A stretch of DNA of 64,000 nucleotides from Leisingera sp. ANG-M1 (GCF_000813745.1 NZ_JWLC01000011.1:107042-171041), one strand, 5' to 3'; positions 16,541 through 24,990 are shown, counted from the stretch's first letter. Notes: generated by a model not told the origin, from the sequence alone. Numbers and translations: made by a program.

Positions 16541-17770
16541 CTAGCCGGGTTCCAGCTCGGCAAAGCCGCCGCGGCGGACCTCCACTAGATCGCCGGGCAG
16601 CACCCGTGTCTCCAATGCGGCCGGCAGGATCACCTCGCCTGAGCGGGTGTTGCGGCGGATGCGGTATTCGGCGGGCAGCAGCGGCCCGGTGGCCGGCACC
16701 GCCCCCAGTGCTGCTGACAGTGCCCGGATCAGCTCGCGGGAGGCTTCGATCTCGGCCTCTTCGGCCCGGATGCCGGACATGACCGAGGAAAGCTCCGAAG
16801 CGATTTCCTCGCGGCGGACCCGGTAGGCATCTTCAATCGAGGACAGCAGATTGACCTCGCTTTGGCGGGCGCGGGCTTCATAGCTGGCGGCCAGCATCAT
16901 TTCGATGTTCTCGTCGTTGTAGATAGTGCGCAGCTGCCGCACCCGCTCGGTGCTGGTCAGCCCGCGGTCCAGCAGCCCTTCGAGATCGGCCAGTGCCTTG
17001 GCGCTGGTTTCGATCTGCTCACGCAGGATCTGCTGCTGCCGGGCCAGCGCCTGGGCCTCCTGATCGGCCAGCTCCGCCTGTGCCTGGGCAGCGGCTGCGC
17101 GGACACGGGCCCGGTCATGGCGGCTGTGCAGGATCTCCAGTTGCTCGGCCATCAGCTGATCGGCTTCCGGACCAGCCAGGGCCGAGAACTGCGCGTCAGG
17201 CGCAATATCAAGCGCGCCGGAAGATTCTGCCAGCAGCCGCAAGCGCTGAGAATGCAGTTCCACCAGGGTAGAGCGTCGGACAGTGATACGGGCCTGCTCG
17301 TCGGCGATACGGATATCCAGCTGGCTGGAAGCGCTTTCGCTTTCCCGGGGATAGAGACCGCCGGAAACCGCCAGGATGCGGCCAACGGTCAGCCCGTCAC
17401 GAAAGGCGATCTCACCCGGGATGACAACATCGCCCAGTGCATAGACCGGTCGCCAGGAGGCAACGCTGATCGCCACCGAGGCCGGCAGGCCGGTGCGCTC
17501 CGTCAGCTGCTGCTCCAGCCAGAGCTCCAGCTCCGCCGCAGTCAGGCCCTCGGCACGGACGCTGCCCGCCAGATGAAGCGATACATGGCCGTCCTGGCGC
17601 AGCTTGTAGGTCTGGGTCAGGTCTTCGCGGTTCAGCACCGAAACGCTGATCTCATCGCCTGGCCCGAGGAGCAGTTCGCTCCCATTCACCGGCAAAGCAG
17701 CGCTCCACAGAATAGCGGCAACGGCGCTTAGCCCGGCGGCTTTGCGTGGCCAGTTCCTTGTCCGGATCAT
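16541..17770 (-). CDS. Wza/GumB/ExoF-type polysaccharide export protein
   Basis: 409 aa. A signal peptide (hydrophobic AAGLSAVAAILWSAALPVNG) is followed by the polysaccharide-export signature LGPGDEISVSVLNREDLTQTYKL and by a soluble-ligand-binding beta-grasp unit around VYALGDVVIPGEIAFRDGLTVGRILAVSGG. About 150 residues of predicted coiled coil (DRARVRAAAAQAQAELADQEAQAL region) and a second short beta-rich domain at the C-terminus follow. There is no lipobox cysteine, so it looks like the ExoF type, not the lipoprotein Wza. It would form the periplasmic or outer-membrane conduit working with the Wzz-like protein. Confidence 0.85.
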   Translation of the reverse strand: MIRTRNWPRKAAGLSAVAAILWSAALPVNGSELLLGPGDEISVSVLNREDLTQTYKLRQDGHVSLHLAGSVRAEGLTAAELELWLEQQLTERTGLPASVAISVASWRPVYALGDVVIPGEIAFRDGLTVGRILAVSGGLYPRESESASSQLDIRIADEQARITVRRSTLVELHSQRLRLLAESSGALDIAPDAQFSALAGPEADQLMAEQLEILHSRHDRARVRAAAAQAQAELADQEAQALARQQQILREQIETSAKALADLEGLLDRGLTSTERVRQLRTIYNDENIEMMLAASYEARARQSEVNLLSSIEDAYRVRREEIASELSSVMSGIRAEEAEIEASRELIRALSAALGAVPATGPLLPAEYRIRRNTRSGEVILPAALETRVLPGDLVEVRRGGFAELEPG

Positions 17771-17791
17771 GGTACCCCCTTTTCGCGCTGG

Positions 17792-19024
17792 TCAGTTGAC
17801 AAAGGCCGACCGCTTGCGCGTGCGCAGCTGTTTCAGTTTGCGTGCTTTGGCCCCTACCGGGCGCAACAGTTCCTGCGCGGCGAGCAGCAGATCGGCATAA
17901 CCGTAGCGGCGGCAGATGCGCAGGCGCTGAAAGCTTTCAAACTCATCCGCCAGCCGGTCCAGGAACGGCGTCGAACGCAGCAGGTTGGAATAGTGAATGC
18001 CCCGGTCAGCCGCGGCCGTCACACCCTGCCAGGACATGATCCGCCCCGGCGACAATTTGCGGAAACGCTCGTCGAAATCGAGGATCAGCCCATAGGTAGT
18101 GTTGCCCGCATCCAGGCAGATGCAGCTCCCCGCTTCCTGGCCATCTATCACCAGCAGCTGCACAACCATCGTGCCGCGGGGCGACATCCGCCGCCAAAGC
18201 TCTTGAAAAAACTGCCGGGTGCGGGCGTCGGTGCCTATGTCGGTGCCCATCCTGGCCTTCCAGGTCCGCGCCGACAAATCCAGCGCGGCCTCCAAGATGC
18301 GTTTCTGTTCGGCGCCCGGAGCGGCAGCCATCAGAATGCTGTGCTCCTGTTTCTGCAGAGCGCGCTTGCAGGCGCGCAGAGATTTGCGGAAATCCCGGCT
18401 GCGGCGGGCAAGGCAGGCTTCCCAGCCATCGTCGTGACGGCAGACACCCGCGCGGATCTCGCCGCGCTGGCGGCTGCGGAGCCGGCCACCGGAAAGGCTG
18501 GCCCGGATCCACCCGTAACCGCCCGCCGTCCGCATCGGCGTCAGATCGGAGACGTCCCAGTCGCGGGCGGCGAGGAGGTCCTCCATCAGCGCAGCGGCAT
18601 CCGCCTCCTGACCCGGCGCGGCCAGCACGTCGTGAAATCCGGCCCGGTCGCTGCAGAGCATTGACAGTCTGCGCAGGTGGGGGCCGCCGTTCCACAACGG
18701 CGCGCGCTTTATCCCCAGCGGCAGTGCAGCCGTAAGCTGCCCGTCCCGCCAGCTGCAGCCGAACCTCGGCTGTGCGCCCCTGCCGAAGGCGGTGCTCCAG
18801 GCCAGGATCCAGTCCATCGAAGAAAACGGTCCCCCGCCTGACGCCTGGTGCAGCTCATCCCATGCAGGCTGCAGCGCCTCCAGCGCGCCAAGATCCGTTA
18901 TGATTTCCGTCCTCGCAGCCACAACACCCGCCGCACACCTATACACACCCCTTAGCAACCTAGAGGGCAATTGCCCCTTGTCCACGCGCAGGCGCCAGAA
19001 AACGCAGCCGCCGCTGCTGCGCAC
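17792..19024 (-). CDS. GNAT/BioF2-like acyltransferase, start uncertain
   Basis: Up to 410 aa. The core begins near ARTEIITDLGALEALQPAWDELH and has the BioF2-like FSSMDWILAWSTAFGRG segment, the basic helix RSRDFRKSLRACKRALQ and C-terminal YGLILDFDERFRKLSPGRIMSWQG. The last motif is shared with the 2,360-3,538 gene. The first 40 residues from ATG 19024 look unlike a protein start. An internal GTG near 18,922 or TTG near 18,960 (with AAGGGG close by) may be the true start. It is co-directional with the export protein (21 bp apart) and probably modifies the same polymer. Confidence 0.7.
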   Translation of the reverse strand: MRSSGGCVFWRLRVDKGQLPSRLLRGVYRCAAGVVAARTEIITDLGALEALQPAWDELHQASGGGPFSSMDWILAWSTAFGRGAQPRFGCSWRDGQLTAALPLGIKRAPLWNGGPHLRRLSMLCSDRAGFHDVLAAPGQEADAAALMEDLLAARDWDVSDLTPMRTAGGYGWIRASLSGGRLRSRQRGEIRAGVCRHDDGWEACLARRSRDFRKSLRACKRALQKQEHSILMAAAPGAEQKRILEAALDLSARTWKARMGTDIGTDARTRQFFQELWRRMSPRGTMVVQLLVIDGQEAGSCICLDAGNTTYGLILDFDERFRKLSPGRIMSWQGVTAAADRGIHYSNLLRSTPFLDRLADEFESFQRLRICRRYGYADLLLAAQELLRPVGAKARKLKQLRTRKRSAFVN

Positions 19025-19306
19025 CGCAGTCAGGGCACAGTTTGCAAGGGCTGCTGCAGCTCATTTGCCGGGCGCAGGCAGAAACTTGCGAAACCGGGTC
19101 TGGCGCTTGAGCGGAGAAAGGACCAGCGTTCAGGCGGAGCGGCAAAATGCCGAAGCCAAACCCTGGTTCCGGCAGGGCAGCGCCGGAATTTGCCGATTGG
19201 GCACAAGGGGATAGCGGTGGCAGCAGGCAGGCCCTAGCTCTAGGCCACGGCACGCGGAACACCGCGGCCTCAGGAAGAAAACTAAAACATGAATGGAGTG
19301 TCTCAC

Positions 19307-19555
19307 ATGAAAAAATTCGCGCTGACCGCCGCCGCCCTTGCTGTTCTCGCCGCCTCGCCGCTGGCAGCGATGGAAGCCATCACCGAAGCCGATGCTGATG
19401 GCAACGGCACCTATTCGCTGGAAGAGCTGCAGGCGGCCTTTCCGGATCTGACCGCAGAAACCTTTGCCACCATCGACGCCAATGCTGATGGCGAAGCCGA
19501 CCTGGCCGAGGTTCAGGCAGCGGCAGAAGCCGGCCTTCTGGCAACTGCCGGCTGA
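19307..19555 (+). CDS. Small periplasmic EF-hand protein
   Basis: 82 aa from ATG 19307 (GGAG before it; an ATG at 19289 gives six extra residues and was not used). A signal peptide, KKFALTAAALAVLAASPLAA, is followed by two calcium-binding loops. DADGNGTYSLEE has all canonical positions (D1, D3, N5, T7, S9, E12). DANADGEADLAE has D1, N3, D5, E7, D9, E12, with some departures. The mature protein is little more than the EF-hand pair and should act as a small periplasmic Ca2+ sensor or buffer. It has its own terminators and lies between the export gene cluster and the nor operon, so it is probably monocistronic. Confidence 0.8.
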   Translation: MKKFALTAAALAVLAASPLAAMEAITEADADGNGTYSLEELQAAFPDLTAETFATIDANADGEADLAEVQAAAEAGLLATAG

Positions 19556-19561
19556 TGCCGC

Positions 19562-19600
19562 GGCAAGGCGGCTCCCCCCAATACCCCGGGCCGCCTTGCC
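19562..19600 (+). terminator. Hairpin after the EF-hand gene
   Basis: A perfect 11-bp dyad, GGCAAGGCGGC (19562-19572) against GCCGCCTTGCC (19590-19600), lies five bases after the stop codon. No run of T follows, so it may act together with the next hairpin. Confidence 0.5.
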
Positions 19601-19634
19601 ACCTCTTGTCCCGCCCGATGGTAAATGGTGTCCA

Positions 19635-19661
19635 GGCTCTGCTTTTTGCAGGGCCTTTTTT
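19635..19661 (+). terminator. Factor-independent terminator
   Basis: An eight-base stem, GGCTCTGC (19635-19642) with GCAGGGCC (19648-19655), one G-T pair, five-base T loop, is followed directly by six T residues. This is a typical intrinsic terminator for the EF-hand transcript and separates it from the opposite-strand nor operon. Confidence 0.75.
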
Positions 19662-19676
19662 CCGTTTCAGCCGTGT

Positions 19677-19901
19677 TCAGCTGCCGCCGGCCTGCTGCTT
19701 CAGAAGCTCGATGTGGCGGGCAAAGGCGGAGGTGACCGGCACGCCCAGCAGCAGCCCCCAGGCAACAGATTCATGCGGCGTCAGCACCCGCCCCCCGATC
19801 CAGCTGGCGATCAGCGAAGCAAAGAAGATGTTGACCGCTGCCGCACCCGCCCCGAACGGGTAGAGCGCCGCCAGCAGCCGCCAGGAGGGCTGCGGGGTCA
19901 T
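19677..19901 (-). CDS. Small membrane protein at the end of the nor operon (NorF-like?)
   Basis: 74 aa with two hydrophobic segments (about residues 9-32 and 44-60). It starts at an ATG that overlaps the stop of the 57-aa gene before it (ATGA, 19898-19901) and is the last gene of the nor operon. Size and topology are like NorF, a small protein found next to norCBQD in Paracoccus, but I see no diagnostic motif, so the name is not assigned. Likely a membrane accessory for nitric oxide reductase assembly or stability. Confidence 0.6.
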   Translation of the reverse strand: MTPQPSWRLLAALYPFGAGAAAVNIFFASLIASWIGGRVLTPHESVAWGLLLGVPVTSAFARHIELLKQQAGGS

Positions 19902-20071
19902 CGCCGGCTCACCAGGTATTGCACCAGGCCAAGGCTGATGATCAGGGCAATCGAGGCTGCCAGGAACCAGATCTCTGCGGTTTCGGTCTGCGGCTGCGGG
20001 ATGGGGCGTTCAAAGGTGGCGGCAAAGGCGCTGTAGGGGGCCAGCAGGGCCAGAGCGAGGAAATGTTTCAT
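19898..20071 (-). CDS. 57-aa single-pass membrane protein of the nor operon
   Basis: 57 aa, reads MKHFLALALLAPYSAFAA as signal-like start, then a proline-rich ERPIPQPQ linker and one membrane helix (EIWFLAASIALIISLGLVQYL) ending VSRR. It starts one base after the norD stop (20073-20075) and overlaps the next gene by ATGA, so it is translated with the operon. I do not recognise the family. A short periplasmic segment plus one helix fits a small subunit or assembly factor of the NorBC complex. Confidence 0.65.
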   Translation of the reverse strand: MKHFLALALLAPYSAFAATFERPIPQPQTETAEIWFLAASIALIISLGLVQYLVSRR

Positions 20072-20072
20072 C

Positions 20073-21953
20073 TCAGTGCTCCATGGTTAGGGATTGATAG
20101 ATCTCCGGCAGCGCGCGCGGCAGCCGGGCCGGATCAGGCAGCAGCGTGAACCCGGCGCGCCCGAAGATGCGGGCAAACCAGTCCTGTCCGTCGGCGTCAA
20201 TCACCACGCCATGCACGGATTGCCCCAAAGCGCGGGCTTCGCGCACCGCCATACGGCTGTCCTCGATGCCGTGCACGCCCTCATAGTGATCCAGATCGTT
20301 GGGTTTGCCGTCAGTCAGCACCAAGAGAAGGCGGCGTTCGGCACCTTCCTCGGCCAGCTGGGCGGAGGCATGGCGGATAGCAGCCCCAAGCCTGGTGTAA
20401 TGGCCGGGTTTGAAGCCGCCGATCCGGGCGGTGACGATGTCAGACATCGGTTCCGCGAACGCCTTGGCGCGGGTCAGGAACACGCGGTCGCGGCGCAGGG
20501 AAGAGAACCCCCAGATGCCCAGCCGGTCGCCCGCGGTGGCGATGCCGCCTGCCAGAGCCGCAAGAGATTCGCGGGCAGTTTCGATGACCGGGCGGTCGCC
20601 AACCGTGGCCTCGGTGGAGCGGGAGCAATCCATCAGCACCGCCACGCTCAAATCGCGGGCCATCGGGCGGCTGGCCTGCCAGACCCGGTCGCTGCCCTGC
20701 TGGCCGCAGGCCAGATCGACATGGGATTTCACCACCGCTTCCAGATCCAGCTCGTCGCCGTCCAGCTGCCGAGGCAGCATCACCCGGCGCGGGTGCAGCG
20801 GCGCAAACTGACGGCGCACGCGGGACACCAGCCGCGGATCGGGATGGAAGCTGTCGGCGGATTTGCCTTCGGCTTCCAGGACGCAAGTGTGCGCGGGCAT
20901 GTGCTTGCCCAGCCGGTGGTTCCATTCGGGATAGGTGAACTGCCCCGCCAGCCGCTCATGCTCAGCATCCAGCGGCGACAGGTCCAGCGAGACGCGCAGC
21001 CGCGAGGCCGCCCGCTTCATATGCTGCGAGAGGGTAAGGTTGTCCTGATCCTCCGCCGCTTTCTGCGCATTCTCGTTGTCGTCGTCATCGACCATGCGGT
21101 TGATGTTCAGACTTTCGGCCCAGGACAGGATGGATTCAAACCGGTGGACGATAAAGCTGTCCTTGCGCCGGGTCTGGTCCTGATCCTGGCGCTTGGCCGT
21201 TTTGCGGCTGGAGATGGCGAGGCCAGGGGTTTTCATCTCCTCATCCGCTGCGGGGGCCGCCCCCCTGCCCGCCTGCGGTGCGGTCAAACGCAGCCAGAAG
21301 GGCACCGGCTGATAAGTCCGGTAGCCGCGCGGCGCGGTGCAGGTGCAGGGCTCGGCGATCCGGCAGTCAGAACCGATCTGATCCAGCACCATCCGCTCGA
21401 TCCGGGCTTCGAACCTCGGCAGGCCGCTGCGTTTGCGGGTTTCGGCGATATGGGCACAGAACCCAGCATGGGCAGACCGCAGCCCTGGACAGGCGGCAAA
21501 TACCTTGTCCGCGGCACGGGCATTGGCTGCGACTTCGAGCTGATCAGCCTGATAGCGGTCTTCATTCCGCTCAGGCAATTCGACCGAGGCGGCCATTGCA
21601 GCCAGCCACAGATAGGCCTGGCGGTTCAGTTCCCGGCTGGGAAAGGCTGCAATCTCCGGCGGCAGGCGCAGACGTTCACCGTCGAAGCTGGCCACATGTA
21701 CCATTTCCCGCGGGGTTCCGATGCGGCGCAGCCGGTCCGGACGGTGGTCCGACAGCACCGCCGGCGCCGCTTGGATCTCCACGCCTCCGCCGCCGCCCAC
21801 TGCCCGGAACAACGCCGCCACGCTGGCGCGCATGTCCTCGAACCGGATAGTGTGTCCGGCCCCGTCATCAGCGGCGCCGATCCGTGTGGCCATGCCGTGC
21901 CACAGATTGCCAACCGTCTCCTCGGGTTCCAGCAGGTCGCGCGCATGGATCAT
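20073..21953 (-). CDS. norD: NorD, nitric oxide reductase activation protein (vWA domain)
   Basis: 626 aa from ATG 21953. A 32-codon extension into norQ was rejected. The C-terminal third is a von Willebrand A domain with an intact MIDAS, AVLMDCSRSTEATVGD (DxSxS near residue 420), and LLLVLTDGKPNDLDHYEG, where TDG follows. The central region has an acidic run (VDDDDNENAQKAAEDQD) and many charged residues. NorD works with the AAA+ ATPase NorQ to insert the non-haem iron or activate NorB. It is the fourth gene of norCBQD and starts four bases after norQ. Confidence 0.93.
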   Translation of the reverse strand: MIHARDLLEPEETVGNLWHGMATRIGAADDGAGHTIRFEDMRASVAALFRAVGGGGGVEIQAAPAVLSDHRPDRLRRIGTPREMVHVASFDGERLRLPPEIAAFPSRELNRQAYLWLAAMAASVELPERNEDRYQADQLEVAANARAADKVFAACPGLRSAHAGFCAHIAETRKRSGLPRFEARIERMVLDQIGSDCRIAEPCTCTAPRGYRTYQPVPFWLRLTAPQAGRGAAPAADEEMKTPGLAISSRKTAKRQDQDQTRRKDSFIVHRFESILSWAESLNINRMVDDDDNENAQKAAEDQDNLTLSQHMKRAASRLRVSLDLSPLDAEHERLAGQFTYPEWNHRLGKHMPAHTCVLEAEGKSADSFHPDPRLVSRVRRQFAPLHPRRVMLPRQLDGDELDLEAVVKSHVDLACGQQGSDRVWQASRPMARDLSVAVLMDCSRSTEATVGDRPVIETARESLAALAGGIATAGDRLGIWGFSSLRRDRVFLTRAKAFAEPMSDIVTARIGGFKPGHYTRLGAAIRHASAQLAEEGAERRLLLVLTDGKPNDLDHYEGVHGIEDSRMAVREARALGQSVHGVVIDADGQDWFARIFGRAGFTLLPDPARLPRALPEIYQSLTMEH

Positions 21954-21957
21954 GGCA

Positions 21958-22752
21958 TCACCCGTAGACGCTGGCGGCGAGATCGCGCAGCGCTTGGCAG
22001 ACGTCCTCCTCGTCGCTGAGAGGTTCGATGATGGCGGCTTCGACCGCACGCTCGACGCGCATGCCCTTGGCGATCAGCGTCGCGGCGTAGATCAGCAAGC
22101 GGGTGGAGACACCTTCCTCCAGGTCCATGCCTGAGAGCCTGCGGATATGGCCTGCCAGCCGTACCAGCGCGGCGGAGCGGTCCTCGTCCAGCCCGCTCTC
22201 AGAGGCAACCACCGCGGTCTCGGCAGAGGCTTCCGGGAAGCCGAAGCTGACCGACAGGAACCGCTGCCGGGTCGAGGGCTTCAGCTTTTTCAGGATGTTC
22301 TGGTAGCCGGGGTTGTAGCTCGCGACCAGCATGAAGGGTTTGGGCGCGGCCAGTTCCTCGCCGGTGCGGTCGATGACCAGGCGGCGGCGGTCGTCGGTCA
22401 GCGGGTGCAGCACCACCGCCACGTCCTTCCTGGCCTCGACCACCTCATCGAGGTAGCAGATGCCGCCCTCGCGCACCGCACGGGTCAGCGGGCCGTCGGT
22501 CCAGACCGTCTCGCCGCCCTTCAAGAGGTAACGCCCGATCAGGTCAGCGGCCGACAGGTCGTCGTGGCAGGCAACGGTGTGGAGGGGCAGCCCGAGCCGG
22601 GCTGCCATATGTTCCACGAACCGGGTTTTGCCGCAGCCGGTGGGCCCCTTCAGAAGAAGGGGCAGACCGTTGGCTTGGGCCATCTCGAAGACGGTGAATT
22701 CATCGCCTGCGGGACGGTAGAAGGGGACGGAGGGCATGTTCATCGCGTTCAT
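21958..22752 (-). CDS. norQ: NorQ, MoxR-type AAA+ ATPase
   Basis: 264 aa. Walker A is GPTGCGKTR (near residue 36) and Walker B is ICYLDEVVEARKD. Sensor 1 is VASYNPGYQN and the arginine finger lies in KLKPSTRQRFLSV. This is the CbbQ/NorQ/NirQ branch of MoxR ATPases, which act with a vWA partner, here NorD, to mature the catalytic subunit. The length is standard. Three bases separate the start from the norB stop. Confidence 0.95.
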   Translation of the reverse strand: MNAMNMPSVPFYRPAGDEFTVFEMAQANGLPLLLKGPTGCGKTRFVEHMAARLGLPLHTVACHDDLSAADLIGRYLLKGGETVWTDGPLTRAVREGGICYLDEVVEARKDVAVVLHPLTDDRRRLVIDRTGEELAAPKPFMLVASYNPGYQNILKKLKPSTRQRFLSVSFGFPEASAETAVVASESGLDEDRSAALVRLAGHIRRLSGMDLEEGVSTRLLIYAATLIAKGMRVERAVEAAIIEPLSDEEDVCQALRDLAASVYG

Positions 22753-22755
22753 GGC

Positions 22756-24099
22756 TTACTCTCCCGGTACGGCCGCGGGGCCGGGTTTGATTATCTCGCG
22801 GCGGACCACGACGGTTGCATAGATGAACAGCAATGCGCCGAGGACCACGGCAACGCCAGAGCCGAGACGCATCAGGTAGAAGATGCCGAGCTGGTCCTGC
22901 ACATCCATGTAGTAGTCGCCGATGATGCGCTGCATGTGGGTCTGGATGGTGCCGGCAAAGGTCAGCACGAAGGTCATGAAGGCCATGCCGCCGGTCATCA
23001 GCCAGAAGGAGGCCATGTTCAGCACCTGGTTATAGGGGTCGCGGTTGCGCAGTTGCGGCATCGCATAGGTGAACATCGCCAGGTTCATCGCCACATAGGC
23101 GCCATAGAAGGCCAGGTGGCCGTGGGCGGCGGTGATCTGGGTGCCGTGGGTATAATAGTTCACCCCGTGCAGCGTGTGCAGGAAACCCCAGACGCCGGCC
23201 CCGAAGAAGGCCACGGTGGAGGCGCCGAGCGACCACAGCAATGCGGCCTTGTTCGGGTGATTCTTGCGGCCTTTCCACACCATGACGAAGGCAAAGCTCA
23301 TCATTGCGAAGAACGGTATCACCTCAAGGGTCGAGAAGATCGAGCCGATCCACTGCCAGTAGCCAGGGGTGCCGATCCAGAAGAAGTGGTGGCCGGTGCC
23401 GAGGATGCCGGAGAACAGCGCCAGGGCAACGATGACATAGAGCCATTTCTCCACAACTTCGCGGTCGACGCCGGTCAGTTTCAGCATCAGGTAGCCGAGG
23501 ATCGCGGCCATCACCAGCTCCCAGGTCGCTTCCACCCACAGGTGGACGACGAACCACCAGTACATCTTGTCGAGCGACAGGTTGTCGGGGTTGATAAAGG
23601 CAAAGATCCACAGGAGCGACAGCAGCCACAGGCCCATCAGCAAGATGTTGGTGATCGCGGTCTTGCGGCCCGCCAGCACGGTGAGCGAGATGTTCACGAG
23701 GAAGATCACCGCCGCAACCAGGATGCCGAACTTGACCCACAGGGGCTGCTCCAGGAACTCCCGCCCGCCGTGGATGCCGGCCAGGTAGGAGACCACCGCG
23801 CCCAGCGTGCCGACGACCAGAATAGCCAGCTGGATATAGGCCAGCTTGACCGAAAAGATCTCACGCTCGGATTCCTCGGGGATTAGATAGTAGGCAGCGC
23901 CGAAGAAGCCCAGCAGCAGCCAGACTACCAGCGCGTTGGTGTGCAGCATCCGCACAATGTTGAATGGCAGAAGCTCGCTCAGCGTGTTGGGCCAGACATA
24001 GATCCAGCCGGCCAGCAGCCCGCCCAGAACCTGAACGGCAAACAGGGCCATCGCCACCATGAAATAGGCGTAGGCCACTTTTTGTGATTGGTATTTCAT
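22756..24099 (-). CDS. norB: NorB, nitric oxide reductase large subunit
   Basis: 447 aa, twelve predicted membrane helices, member of the haem-copper oxidase superfamily. Histidine-rich helices fit cNOR: LHTNALVVWLLLGFFGAAYYLIPEES (haem b ligand His in the LHTN helix), WWFVVHLWVEATWE (conserved HLWVE of NorB), GTGHHFFWIGTP (FeB histidine pair) and TAAHGHLAFYGAYVAMN. It reduces 2 NO to N2O at the cytoplasmic membrane using electrons from NorC. It lies directly after norC (12-bp gap). Confidence 0.97.
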   Translation of the reverse strand: MKYQSQKVAYAYFMVAMALFAVQVLGGLLAGWIYVWPNTLSELLPFNIVRMLHTNALVVWLLLGFFGAAYYLIPEESEREIFSVKLAYIQLAILVVGTLGAVVSYLAGIHGGREFLEQPLWVKFGILVAAVIFLVNISLTVLAGRKTAITNILLMGLWLLSLLWIFAFINPDNLSLDKMYWWFVVHLWVEATWELVMAAILGYLMLKLTGVDREVVEKWLYVIVALALFSGILGTGHHFFWIGTPGYWQWIGSIFSTLEVIPFFAMMSFAFVMVWKGRKNHPNKAALLWSLGASTVAFFGAGVWGFLHTLHGVNYYTHGTQITAAHGHLAFYGAYVAMNLAMFTYAMPQLRNRDPYNQVLNMASFWLMTGGMAFMTFVLTFAGTIQTHMQRIIGDYYMDVQDQLGIFYLMRLGSGVAVVLGALLFIYATVVVRREIIKPGPAAVPGE

Positions 24100-24111
24100 A
24101 GCTTTTCTCCC

Positions 24112-24564
24112 TCAGCCCGCGTCATTCGGCGGCCAGTTCTGGGTATCGGTCTGATCTGCCCAGCGCAGGAATTCGGACAAGGCCTTGGTCTCTTCCTCGG
24201 TGAGTTCAAAGAACGGCATCTGGCGGCGGCCCTCGACGCCGGAGGGCTGCGACTTCATCCAGCCGTCGAGCATCTCATAGGCGCCTTCGGGGTCGTCCAG
24301 CACGCCCCAGCGGGTCATCACGTTGCCAACCTCGGGGGCGAAATAGGCGCCCTCGCCATGCAGCGTGTGGCAGTTGATGCAGGAGTGCCGCTCCCACACG
24401 TGCTTGCCCTGGCGCACCGCATTGGTCAGCTCCATGCCGGCTGTGGAGGTGTTCACGATGTAGCGGTGGCTGTGAACGGTCATGGCCAGAAACACGACGA
24501 CGAAGAACAGGGAGCCCCCGTAAAACACGTTTCTGGCCCGCGACTTGGTAAGGATCTCTGACAT
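24112..24564 (-). CDS. norC: NorC, nitric oxide reductase cytochrome c subunit
   Basis: 150 aa. One N-terminal membrane anchor (NVFYGGSLFFVVVFLAMTVHSH) and one periplasmic class I c haem with CINCH (Cys-x-x-Cys-His, near residue 60) and a distal methionine candidate in QMPFFEL. It passes electrons from periplasmic donors to NorB. First gene of the operon, with an Fnr/Nnr-type box centred 68 nt upstream of the start. Confidence 0.97.
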   Translation of the reverse strand: MSEILTKSRARNVFYGGSLFFVVVFLAMTVHSHRYIVNTSTAGMELTNAVRQGKHVWERHSCINCHTLHGEGAYFAPEVGNVMTRWGVLDDPEGAYEMLDGWMKSQPSGVEGRRQMPFFELTEEETKALSEFLRWADQTDTQNWPPNDAG

Positions 24565-24625
24565 ATCGCCATCCTGAAAGCAGTTGCGGATGTGCTATGC
24601 CTACCCCCGCACCGGGCCGCGGATG

Positions 24626-24639
24626 TTGTTTGAACGCAA
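24626..24639 (-). promoter_or_regulatory. Fnr/Nnr-type box upstream of norC
   Basis: TTGTTTGAACGCAA has the 14-bp TTG-N8-CAA form bound by Crp/Fnr regulators of the NnrR/DNR class. Its centre lies 68 nt from the norC ATG, so a class II promoter (-41.5) would give a leader of about 27 nt, a sensible value. The NnrR-type gene is about 850 bp away, which supports autoregulated control by nitric oxide. Inference from pattern only. Confidence 0.6.
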
Positions 24640-24990
24640 AGAGCGCACGTTTCTGCTGCACGCAAAATGCTGGAAAAGCCGATATCCCTGCGCGCGCCGG
24701 TTCCGACAGCTCCGGCCTGCCGCGCTCTGAGTTGATCCACCATTTGCCAGCTGCGCGGGTGGGGCCTGCGGCGTCAGATACTTTACAGCGCCTGCCCGGC
24801 CGCCCTGCTCCACAGGCTTATCAATGCTTGCCGGGACTCAGGCTGGAAGAGAAGGAGCTTCGGGTGCAGCCGAGCGGGTGCAGCTGCGTGCAGACCGCTT
24901 GCTGGCAGGAATGACCGCTGCGAGCCCAAGTGACAAATTCTGCACATACTCTCAATGTCTGCTTTCAGACCGCAGCAATGACACGAGGTG
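24640..24990. other. Gene-free stretch before the hypothetical gene
   Basis: About 350 bp between the nor promoter box and the start at 24,991 hold no supported gene. The stretch is GC-rich in the middle and carries only short dyads such as GCAGCTGC. I see nothing else in it. Confidence 0.4.

Noticed and set aside
19025..19306. Imperfect dyad GGCCCTAG/CTCTAGGCC near 19230 as an operator
   Set aside because: Short, imperfect and close to no clear promoter element; probably chance in GC-rich DNA. The stretch itself only holds the divergent promoters.
20094..22019. 641-codon plus-strand frame opposite norD
   Set aside because: Antisense shadow of a high-GC gene; repetitive Arg/Gly/Ala-rich translation with no domain, while norD on the other strand is clear.
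22147..23886. 579-codon plus-strand frame opposite norQ and norB
   Set aside because: Shadow frame: His/Gln/Glu-rich low-complexity translation, no ribosome site and complete overlap with two recognised genes.
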